64,000 nucleotides of DNA from Icerya purchasi. Taxonomy: Eukaryota > Arthropoda > Insecta > Hemiptera > Monophlebidae. The position numbers and the translations under genes are program-made. Shown here one piece after another: positions 1-10,700 of the stretch. Location of the stretch: the NCBI GenBank assembly GCA_039619475.1, contig CM077116.1:378250188-378314187 (forward strand). Reading direction: 5' to 3'. The notes beneath the pieces are model-generated. The model had not been told where the DNA came from, did not search any database, and saw only the letters and a list, made by a program, of their open reading frames with translations. The first letter of the stretch is position 1. Every line of letters begins with the position of its first letter.

Positions 1-569
1 TGAGTGATTTTGTTGAGGATAGGGCGATGATAGGAGAAATATGAAATGAAAGGAAGTGTTTCTGCTGTAATGTGCCTAGAAAATGTCAAGTCAATGGTTG
101 TTCCTTTTAACGTAGTAGACTTAGACATATCTGATACGCAATCAAGATTAAACGTATCTTTAATGAATTTGAGAAACTTGTCATCAGACTTCACGTTTTG
201 GTTGAAGTCACCGCATAGAAGAATCGGCATATTAGGATCAACTTGCAGGAACGGTGGCACGTACTGGCTGTTATGCACGTATGGAAGAAGTGCCTGGTGT
301 AGCAACATTCCGATGTCTTGTACACTTGATCCTGGATGAATATAAACAGCACCGAGCACAAATTTGAAGGTAGTATCAGCGGTAAAGCAAGTAACTTCAG
401 CCAAGCACAAGTCACCGCAGGTTTTGATAACTCGAGCAGTGTCTGTGACCGCAACATCGATCACTTTTGCTGTTGATATTGATGATAACCTACGATAGAT
501 CGCTACTCCACCTGCTGCGTTGGTGTCTGAGTTTGTTCGATTATTCTTCCTTGATATGCACTCATAATT
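1..569 (-). CDS. Endonuclease/exonuclease/phosphatase (EEP) domain, partial, runs off left edge
   Basis: Reading the minus strand from 569 gives an uninterrupted frame of about 189 codons to the window edge. Visible motifs in order are GGVAIYRR, then LGAVYIHPGSS, then LLCGDFNQN, then TTIDLTFSRHI, then SYFSYHRPI. These are the ordered motifs of the EEP nuclease fold (metal-binding GDFN; the last motif is the SYH variant rather than classic SDH). Just upstream on the minus strand is TTTTATTTAG, a good 3' splice acceptor (AG at 571-570), so this looks like an internal or last exon. EEP domains of this style occur in arthropod mobile-element proteins (LINE or Helitron-associated) and their domesticated relatives. 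No reverse transcriptase is in view, so the parent gene is not identified. The frame has no stop or frameshift, unlike the other transposon relics in the window. Confidence 0.75.
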
Positions 570-1274
570 CTAAATAAAATTTTGTTAATATGAAATTCAG
601 TGCGAGATTCTTTGTATAAATTAATGTTTTAAATATAATTCTTTGTATAAATAAATGTTTTAAATTGTTACTATTATTTCATCCTTCTTCCTACTATACG
701 AATGAATATTCACATTAAAATTATTTTACCACTCAAAGTCGTTGTCGCGTAAAACTTTCGCCCGTATACCGACTTTACAGGCAACCAATTTTTTTTTTCT
801 CATATTTTTAAATGTTTTCAAATACAGTGTAAACTCTTTATAACATCATTCTTTATAACGATAAACTGTCTATAACATAGAAAAGATCACAATTGATCTT
901 TGAATTTGTAAATCGCGCGCTTACTACCTTGCGCAGTGATTGGTCGTCTCGGTTTGAATGTTTGAAAGTTTCGATTTGACAGGTTGGAGGTTAAACATTG
1001 TTATTTCAATTTTTTACATAGCAAGTCGCGCTCATTTTTTCAAGTTAAACAAATTATTATTGGTTGAGAAACGATTTATACTACTTTTTTGATTGAAAAG
1101 TACCACAACATTGTGATTACTACAACATAACCTATTCACTTATGTCTTAGTCATTTATTTCATCATGTTATATTATCAGTCTGAAATTATTTACCTTTGC
1201 TGTTTGAATTGTTGCGATGGACGAAACTACCTTCACATTATCACTACACATTCGTTTTACAATTAACTGGCAAC

Positions 1275-1312
1275 GTGTAAACTTGTATGCAGGGTGTAAA
1301 CTTGTATGCAGG
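1275..1312. repeat. Perfect 19-bp tandem duplication
   Basis: The 19-mer GTGTAAACTTGTATGCAGG occurs at 1275-1293 and again, head to tail, at 1294-1312 without mismatch. Confidence 0.95.
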
Positions 1313-1359
1313 CGCCTAAGCGAAATAGAAGCGCAAGACATGAACCGGTGTGTATGCCT

Positions 1360-1482
1360 ATCTCTCTCGCTCTTAGGCGGGCTAACTGTGCTCGAGTGGA
1401 ACGGACGCGTGCTTTTCACTTTTTATGTCTGTCTCTCTCCCTCTTAGGCGGGCTAACCATGCCCGAGTGGAAGGGACGCGTG
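1360..1482. repeat. Diverged tandem pair with 71-bp period
   Basis: A GC-rich segment with CTCTTAGGCGGGCTAAC followed by CGAGTGGAA and GGACGCGTGC is present from about 1361 and again from about 1432. Matching landmarks are 71 bp apart (for example CTCTTAGG at 1370 and 1441). Confidence 0.85.
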
Positions 1483-1581
1483 CCTCTCAGTCGCTCTCAT
1501 TGTGAGCGCATAACGTGAGCGGAGCGTAACGCAGTTTCTTCAAGTGTCACCCGGCAAACCAATTTATAAGACGTTGTCACG

Positions 1582-1860
1582 TCAAAAGAAAAGTGGAAGA
1601 GCGGAGAGGACAAAATCAAAAAGACAAGTGGAAAACAAAAAAGTGATGAAGGAAGCAAGCTGTGTCAAAAGTATAGACGACAAACGCTGCAGAGAAGGGA
1701 GTTCAGAAACCAAACTCAAGGCGGAAGATCCGGTTGAACGGGAGGACAGAAGGAGTATTAGAAAAGGAGAAAAATAACAGTTAATTCGTAATTTGGAATG
1801 AGCAGTTGCAGAGAGAAACGTGATGTTGGATTTAAATATACTAAGAAACCTCCCCAAATC
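1582..1860 (-). pseudogene. RNase-H LINE fragment (family A), decayed
   Basis: The minus-strand frame ending near 1857 begins with GRFLSIF and then a LSATAHSKLRINCYFS stretch. It aligns with GRFLGTF and LLSSAAHSKLWLNSYPSS in the better-preserved copy at 42.4 kb, which lies after that copy's RNase H domain. The match at the nucleotide level covers about 1785-1860; the rest is out of frame. It lies between Fuzzy exon 6 and the left edge. Confidence 0.6.
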
Positions 1861-1961
1861 GGTTAGATAGGCAGGGTTTCCGAGTTAGGCAGAATTTTCA
1901 CGAACAGTAAGTTACGCATTGGCAGGGAGCTCAGTTTTTTAAGTTTGAAAACAAAAGGTAT

Positions 1962-2010
1962 GTGTGTGTATATGTACACACACACACGCCCCCCCACACA
2001 CACATATACA
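1962..2010. repeat. (TG/CA)n microsatellite with C-run
   Basis: Alternating TG changes to CA around a CCCCCC core, followed by ACACACAC. It sits immediately 3' (minus strand) of Fuzzy exon 6. Confidence 0.9.
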
Positions 2011-2042
2011 ATATCATTACTGTAATATTAAAAATAACTTAC

Positions 2043-2226
2043 GCTATTATATCAGGATGGGTTTCGAAGGAATAAGGAATATTCCTGGGAATAAGTGGAC
2101 AAAGCGATCTTAAAACTTCGGTTAAAGAACTCCAACACATAACACAACATTCTTCGAACTGCAATAAATCTGGCGTAGGACCACATAAAGCGCATAACCA
2201 AATTCCAGAAATTAAGCAACAAGATA
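2043..2226 (-). CDS. fuz: Fuzzy exon 6
   Basis: It encodes GIWLCALCGPTPDLLQFEEC, then a segment rich in Cys, Leu and Trp, then a FETHPDII end, before the donor GTAAGT at 2042. This matches the LCLLCGPSPPLSQL to LHTDILG part of Fuz. The nearest AG acceptor (2228-2227) adds seven residues (VSCCLIS) that the family lacks; the gap-free join would need a splice directly before GA at 2205, where no AG exists. It ends with a split codon, so more exons must follow. Confidence 0.8.
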
Positions 2227-5200
2227 CTAACCTAAATGGAGTCTATTTTAAATCAATCAACGCCGCAAGTTAAGAACATCAACAGAGATAATCTGAAAAT
2301 TCTATACTTTTTGAAAATTTATTCAAAACCTACAATTATTATTATGTCACATTTCGCCTGATTCCTATTATGCCTGAAGATCAGCGGTGATAAAAAATTG
2401 TAAAAATTACTTCTGAGATAGTTTTATCGTTTTACTAAAAAGAGATCTGGTACATAAAAAAAAAAAAAAAAAAATGAAAAGCAGCCGAAATAAGTTTTTT
2501 TTTAAATGTGCTAGGAACGAAAGCAATTATCATATTCGCCGTTCAGACACTATAAATAAATAAATTACGGACACAACTGTGTTAGAATGAATTATATTCG
2601 CTTAACGTTTCGGTCAGCTTACACTGACCTTCATCAGAAACGAACTACAGTAACAGAATGAAAATTACGATCGACAATAGCGACAAAAATGAAAAACATA
2701 TCACGGAAAACCCAAGCAGATAAACATACCTAAACATAAGAAAACAAAACAAACAAAAAAGTGGGAACCCAAATAGAAGCAAATATAAAAACCAAAATGA
2801 AAAACAACGAAAAAATATCGAAAACTGCCGAAAATTCCTATCCGAAGACGAAAAAGAAAAATACAAAAAACAACAACGGACTCAAAAAGTAAGAGTAATA
2901 TAACAGAAAATAATTTAGAAAAACACAAGAAAAAACACATGAAAAATAAACACCGCGAGAAAGGAAATTCCCCCAGGAGGGGGGGCAGAAAAAACAATAA
3001 CCGCTAAAATTCCTAAACGAAGAAAAAAGAGGAAAAAAAACGAATAACGGGTCCAAGGAATGAAATATAAAAAATGAAAATAAAAATATAAAAAACAACA
3101 ACGGACTTAAAAATTAAGAGTAATGTAACAAAAAATAAATTAGAAAAACGCAATAATAAACGCCAGAAAGGAAATTCTTCCAAGGAGACAAACAAAAAAC
3201 AACTGTCGAAAATTCCTAAGCGAACTTCTGGTTAATTTTCAGATCCCCTGGTCACTACTGTTCCCTCCTTTGAAGATTTTTGGATTTCCGTTTCCTTCGT
3301 ACTCTGGTCTTGGCGGTTTTCTCTCCTTTTGGACTTCCGTTGTTATGCGTCTTTTAGGGGTTGTTTTTTATGTTTTTATTGTTTCAGGTAAATTTTTAAG
3401 AATTATCGGTGGTTATTATTGTTTTTTGTTTGCCTCCGTGGAGGAATTTCCTTTCTGGCGCTGCTTATTTTTCAGGTGTTTTTTTTTTGTGTTCTTCTAA
3501 ATTATTTTCTATTATATTACTCTTACATTTTGAGTCCTTTGTTATTTTTTATATTTATATTTTCGTTTTTTCCATTCTTTAACCCGTTGTTCGTTTGTAT
3601 TTTCCTTTCGTCTTCGAATAGGAATTTTCAGCGGTTTTCGATATTTTTTCGTTGTTTTTCATTTTGGTTTTTATATTTGCTTCTATTTGGGTTCCGATAT
3701 TTTTTTGTTTATTTTGTTTTCTTATGTTTAGGTATGTTTATCTGCTTGGGTTTTCCGTGATATGTTTTTCATTTTTGTCGCTATTGTCGATCGTAATTTT
3801 CATTCTGTTACTGTAGTTCGCTTCCGATGAAGGTCAGTGTAAGCTGCCCGAAACGTTAAGCGAATATAATTCATTCTAACACAGTTGTGTCCGTAATTTA
3901 TTTATAAGTAATTACTATGAAAGCTTTAAACATTTATTACATTTTAACGTATATAAAACTAGTAGTTTAATTTCTCTCTTTTTACTTTTTTTGGACACGT
4001 TAGCGATGTTCCCTCGCCCAAAAATGATACGAAAAGAAAGAGATAATTAAATAAATAGAGACGACAACGGAACGCCGTAGAGTAGAAAAGTCATAGAACT
4101 GGAAGTGGGTAAGGAAATTTGGCTGGGTGGACAGAAAAGGAAAGTTTATTGGAAAAAGAAGGAACGTAAATATCTGACCAAAATTTAATACAGAACTTTA
4201 ACCGTAGGAGAAGCAAGTTGAAAGCAGAAATTTAATTGAAATAAAAGGAAAAGATGTAGCAACCCGAGACAAAGAATCCGTCATTACATTACTCTTAATA
4301 CTCACATGGCTAGAGGCCCAGAACAAATTGACACGGATAAAAAGGAGAGCAAGAAGGTTATAGATAAAGGATCAAACACAAAGGCTAGAAAAATCGCAGG
4401 AGTGAGTAGGAAAATGAGAGTTGGAGATAATCAATTAGTTGAAAAGAAGTAATGAGAAAGATATAGGCAATAGAACTTAAGATGGTCATAAATTTAAAAT
4501 TTAGCTGTAAGGATAGTGTAGAAGGAAGGAAGACCAAAAGGAGACTTCAACTCTACCACTCAAACCCTCTGTAAAAATGGTTTTGTGGAAGGGAAAAAGT
4601 ATAAGATGAAAATGAAGGAAACGAACTGAGATGGGAAACAATATTGGAGATTTATTAGCGGTAAAACGTCAATTATGATAGATAGAGGAGTAAGAAGGAA
4701 CAAGAACGGACGAGGATAAATGTCCAATAAGAAAACAGTAGCTCAGACAGGACACTCGAAGAAAAGAGCCGGGAAAAAAGATGCCGCATGCGTAACTGAG
4801 ATCAGAATAGATTTTTGGATTCCGAGACAGAGGCGCACACATGTATTTTGGACATGATCCAGCACGGGTAGAAGAGACCTAGAAGAATTTTTATAAATAA
4901 AACAACAGTAATCGAGGATAGAACGGGGACAAAATATTTGTAAAACATAAGCAAGATTACGGGAGTACCTACCTAATTAGACTTAGAAAGAGACTTCATA
5001 AGGTTGAACATAACAAGTATAGATAGCTAATGTAGTTAGTTATGGAAAATATCGAAAGAAGGGAGTAAGAGGATGGAGTCATTATTAAGCACAAAGTTAA
5101 TTAAAGTAGGATCAAATGAGCGCAATGTAAAAACGGCAGCAGAAGATTCAGCAGGGAAGATAAAAAATGCATATTAGATAAAGCGTTTTCTAACGATATT

Positions 5201-7712
5201 AAAGAAATTTGAAGTTAAGAGTTAGAGCGCGAGATGTTATGATGAGAGGAATAAATGAGGATATTGTCGGGAAAAAAAAGGGGAACAGGAATTTAGAAGC
5301 AAAAAACAACAATGTTAAACTAAGGCAGGAACCCTACGGTTATCCACAAGAGTTAGTCTAGTGGTAGTAGAAAAGTAAGAGGAAAGAACGGTTCTGCACA
5401 GGAAAAGATTATTAACAAGCAAAGTGAACCGGAATGTTAAAAAAAGAAAGTTTTACATCAAAGAGAGGATGAAAGTGGACATTACCAAAGGCAGCAGAGG
5501 AAAATAAATAAGGAATGTAAACATCTGCTCAAAATGTACTAATACAGTCGGAACGACCGTATTCGGGACGGAAACTAAACATATTATAAAGTAACAGATT
5601 ATTATGTTCATGTCACCAAATAAGAATCTGCTGATGAAACTTTTGAAAAGCTTCCTAACGCGGGAAGTAAGAGAAACGCAGTGTAGAAGAATTAGGTTAA
5701 GGGTTTGAAATAACGTCGAAGGTATTCCAAGACAAGGGAGTAGAACTAGAATGAAAAAAGAAGTTAAACAAGTTTAAGAAGAACCAAAGAGAAAAATCAG
5801 ATTTTTGAGAGTGGAAAAGGAAATTCCATCTACTTCAGGAACGGAATTAGAAACATTACGTAAAGATATTTCCAGTTCGGTGATTCTCGCTAATGTTCAA
5901 AATAAGTAATAATCCGGCTTCTTCAATTTAAATTCAGACATATACTCATTAAAATATCACTTAAAAAATACAATTAAATATTTTTTTAATTTTATAAATA
6001 TTCATTTGTTCTTTTAATAGTTCCTTTAATTTTCTCAGTTATTAAGAAAATATTTAAAATCTTTATTTAAATTTAAGTTCGCAATAATCTAACAGATAAC
6101 ATTTCACATTCGAATAATATGTACAACAATAACCTTTTAACCCTTATTTCTTTACGTCCAACACAAAAAACCCCGCCAACGATTTAAAATATTTTAACTT
6201 CTTGCAAACACCTATTTTACGATTTGCCGATAAGTTATAAGTTATTAAAATTAAACGTAAACCATATTCTATTCGATAAGTCAAATTAATAATACTCACT
6301 GCCGGCGTTTTACACAAAAGAAAAACCGGAATATCAAGTGCTGTACAATTATTATTAGATATGACAAAAATAGTTAACAATTTTTTTTCCTCTTCATTTA
6401 GATTCCACCATGCTGACGTAGCAACTACTACTTTATCTTCCACCAACAAACAGCAAAATAAGGAACCAATAATTTCCGACCATTCATCTAATTTTTGCTG
6501 TTGACAAAAAGATAAATACATAAAATTAAAAATAGAATTATTTTAAAAATACATCTAACTTACAAATAAAGTATACTTACATACTTGATTGACGCATAAT
6601 CAAGAGCATTTACAATTAAAACTTAGCTAAGATTATTTTACGAATTTTATGAGACAAAAATACCAGAAAGGATTAAAAATTATAGATAACAATCAAATGA
6701 AATTTTAGGAAAATAGCATTTTTTTTTTATTAAGAAAAAAAGTATCTGACTTTATTGAATTCAGTTATTTTATAATCCGTTTTGCTTTCCCCGTGTTCCT
6801 ACAAATAAGTATCTTAGTATAATATTGAGAAACCACTTAGTTTTGTTCTTTTGTATGGAACTGTAATTTTAAATTACTTTTAAAAGATCACAGGTTATAA
6901 ACTATATTTATTAGCAACATTATAAAATTTAGTCTATATTTACAAAAATATTCTTATATCTACCGAACTATGCTTTATATCTTTTTAAAAATACACTTTT
7001 AGAATAAAAGTATGAATTAAAATTACAAAGAATAATAATAAATGGAATTTATGTGTTAACAATGCAGATTTTTGATGTTAATAGTGGTTCTAAGATTTCA
7101 CAATAGCTTTTTTTAATTATTGCAAAACAAACCACTTCGAAGAAAAAAAAATCGTATTTGCGTAACGAGATGTACATCACTGCTACAGCTTGTAATGTGT
7201 TCATTACGGGAAAAAATAAATAAATAAAAGTAAAACAAAACAATTTTTTTTTTGTAAAATGTAGTGAGAGAGTGTGCATGGGTGTGAGATCCTGCTACCG
7301 GATAGAGTTGAATAGCCTAGAAATTTCCATCGCATGCGAAATATACATCTTCCTTCGGATCAAGTCCAATCGGAAGGGGGAGAAACGCAAAAAGATCTTA
7401 TCAAGTCAATCAGTTAGATTGTATTTTGAAAACGAGTTTCAAATCGAACGTTCTCATAGTCTCACATTTTGAAAAATCGGTTCCCGGTAAAGAACAGTAG
7501 TGTTACCGACTATTTCAATTAATTTGAACTCAAAGTCATCGTGGAACCATTGCATGAAATCGTATTCAAATTAACCCAATCTGTAGTCGACAATCAATAA
7601 TCGAGAAGTTAACGGAAAAGCGTACAAGCATCGCGAAGCATCATTATAACCCATCCGACAACAGTGATATGTAGAATTTTCATTTATATATATTTTTTTA
7701 ATAATCTCATTG

Positions 7713-7743
<31 letters not shown>

Positions 7744-10700
7744 CGGTCGTATTTATAATTGTCTTTTCCGCGGTCAGCCGTTCCGGCAATATCAGTGTGG
7801 AACAAATTTTAATACATATTTTCTAAAAAACAATTTCTTTGACAGATCAATAATAATAATGATAATAGTAATCGTTAAACTCGTCCACGGTAAGTTAGAG
7901 ACCGTGATGGCATCCCTGGGAATTTAATAAAACAAATAAAAAACACATTTTATACTTATGAAAGAAACTGAACACATTTTTAAGTCTTTCATTTCAAAAC
8001 AAATACTAAATTAAAAGTTGCGATATAGGAACCGTTTTTCAAAAACTAGTAAAAGAATAAATTAATTCCAACATATTAATGCTTAAAATTACCTAAAAAT
8101 TTATTTGTATTTTCTAATTTTAATAATAATAAAATAAAAAAAAAAAACAATCGTGATACTAAAAATCACCAGGCGAAACGCGTAAAATGTCATATCGCGA
8201 CATATAAGTAGTTTAAAAGTAATTCATGATCAAAACCAAAGGAAACTACAAAAAAAAAAATAAGTGATTAGTCAAAATAATTCATCTTTATTTTTCTCTC
8301 CTCGATAATATTCGATAATTTTATTTATCGCATTACATTATATATAATAAAAAATATCAATTATTATAAAAAATTACATTAGTTGCACATTTTAAAGTGA
8401 TTTTTAGGAAATTCCTCTGTACATACTTGCGTACTGTACATATTCTCGCTGCAAGAATTAAAATAATATATTAAACTGTGTTTAATCTGAACATGCGTTG
8501 CGGAAGTTTATTCAAAGTAATGTAATCTATGCAGAATGTCCAGTCTAAAGTAATCACACGTGCGTAGGACTAAAAAGCACGCATGAATTAGTTTGATTTT
8601 CTTCAATCGCAAATAGATTTATGATTTATTTATAAAATCAGTTAAATAAATTATTTATTGTAATTTTATTTAATATGAATTCACGATAGAACAATTAACT
8701 TTAGAAGTAGAAAAACGCCGTTTTAAAGAATAGAATATACGAAGATTATATTTGATTTTATGACAAAACTTCTGTGTTTTGTTTTATATTTTGAATTTCA
8801 CTTTGAAAGTTAATCCGGTGGTGAGTTACGAATTTTTTAAGGGTGATTTTTGAGGTCGTTTTAAATCCCATATTATATATTCTTGACGGTTTTTTTCAGT
8901 TTTTTTGTCACCAGGATAATCGATTAGCTTGAAATTATAGATTGTCTTTAGGAGAATTTTAAGTGTAATTTATTATCTAATTTTGAAGTTTATAAGCCAA
9001 ATCTTTCGTAAATTATTGATTTTTATTTGATATTTTTGTTGTTTCTGAATCATTTTATTAGGATTCTGTACATTATATATGTACGGAATCCTAAAAAAGA
9101 TGAACTTCTCAGCTAAATAAGTTAAATTATACGGCTTCGAGTTTGTGATGACCATGTAAATAAATGAACGCACTGATTATACTCGAAAGTTTATAATTAT
9201 TTCTTTGGACTTGACCGTAACACGTTACGTTCTCAATAAGAGGCAAAGTAAATTACGAGAGTCTGCGGCTTCGTAGGCTGCTGTCGTACCCAATTAGTCA
9301 AGTTAAACTAAATCATTCGCTTTAAGTCACTTGCTTTTATACTGAATTAGTCGAATCAATTTAGTGATTTAATATGGTTCTTATCAGTTGTAGACGGTGG
9401 ATAGTATTGTGAATGTTACGATTTATAGAACACTATAAATTCGCCGAAAACAAACGATAGAAACATAAATTACCGAGAGATTCGATAAATCTAAAAAGGT
9501 CATCTACTGATCCTTTCATCATTTATTTTTACATTCACCGGATGATCAAAAACAATTTTTAAATTATCTTCGTGCAGCACCAAATCGAATTTTTACAATA
9601 TTATTTATAAAAAATTCTGAAATAAATTCACAGTGATATTTACAATAACCAATAACCATTTAATCTTGTTATTACAAAATTATGTAATGAAAACAAATTT
9701 TTTGATCCTTATTTCAATATTTGATACTTTACGGATTAAATATTTCTTCATTTTGTTCAACTAAATAAGTTCATTCTTCTAAATCCATTCCTTTTAATTT
9801 TTCAAAAAATGCTTATACAGAAAACACGTAAATATGTAATAAAACAACAAACACAACCGTGACTATATAAAATATCGATAAGTGCAATATCAATCGAAAA
9901 TACCGTTTTTACTAATGAAAAGTTTAATACGTTTAAACTTCTAAATTGGACTAATCTGGTATACTTAGCCGGACTTTACTCGACTAATTTAGTGCGAAAG
10001 TAGATATGCGTAAATACATTTGATTAAACACAACTATATTCAATTTAATTTGATGCAGAGGAACTCATTTATTGTATATAAGAAGAAATTAAATGTAATT
10101 CTGAATATTTCTGCAGGCTCTCAAATCATACTTGAAATAATCAAAATAATTTAACTGGCAGTCTCATTAAATGTTTAAAGGAATTTATGTCCAAAACTGT
10201 TTTACTGAAATTTTATGATGGATAAATTTTATTGTCTTTTGCAACTTACACTGATAATACTTCTGACCACTCTTCTATCCTGCTTCTAAACGTCCCTTTC
10301 TGTACTCTTACCTCTTAAACACAACATTCTTACTCCTTACAGTATCGTATTCACCTCTTCTGTCATTCCTCCTCTTAGCTGCTTTATTGTCACCAGTGCT
10401 TATCATATTCAAACCTAGACAAATAATTGTAATTTTTGTCAAACATGGGTCAATTCTTCTTATTCTTTTTTTAAATAGAAATCAAGCAAATTTTAAATGT
10501 ACGATCGATTCGTTAAACATATTATTAGCAATCTTTTAAAATAAATGTTTTATACTAATTAAAAACTTTTAGCGAAAAATATCATTAAAATACTAAATAA
10601 TAACGTGACGGTGACAAAAGAACAAAAATTTAAAATTCAACTATACGTCTTTTCCTAGTACCATTTCTGTTTCTCTAAAGAAATATTTTAGGTATCCGCC

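Larger units (their letters stand above)
572..1560. other. Intergenic or intronic stretch with short tandem duplications
   Basis: No exon or domain recognised. At 825-890 there are several TATAAC steps, and 1275-1482 holds two short tandem duplications described separately. Open frames between 1168 and 1518 overlap those repeats and look fortuitous. Confidence 0.5.
2551..3907. mobile_element. Foldback element with hammerhead ribozymes in inverted arms (Penelope-like pLTR pair?)
   Basis: Positions 2551-3000 and about 3390-3907 are inverted copies. The outermost TAAATTACGGACACAACTG reads inward from both ends, and the match continues through CGCTTAACGTTTCGGTCAGC and CCCAAGCAGATAAACATACC. The arms diverge gradually; the centre (about 3230-3390) is single copy. 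Each arm carries a hammerhead-like motif near its outer end, as is known for the terminal repeats of Penelope-like retroelements. No reverse transcriptase or GIY-YIG frame exists between the arms; long open frames here are low-complexity. This is therefore a non-autonomous or gutted element. Confidence 0.75.

Noticed and set aside
820..900. Repeated TATAAC steps like the ends of pogo/Tigger elements.
   Set aside because: No partner inverted repeat or transposase was found nearby.
2645..3760. Several long hydrophobic open frames (up to 113 codons) in the foldback.
   Set aside because: They are low-complexity F/L/V/Y translations of T-rich arms, appear in mirrored positions, and lack any domain.
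6144..6262. The open frame of Fuzzy exon 5 continues and even reads SLAGFFVLDVKK, vaguely like the Fuz segment DILGLLLLHLELK.
   Set aside because: The proper continuation of the family (CGPTPDLL to HPDII) is found in exon 6 at 2.1 kb, so this stretch is intron read-through and the likeness is by chance.
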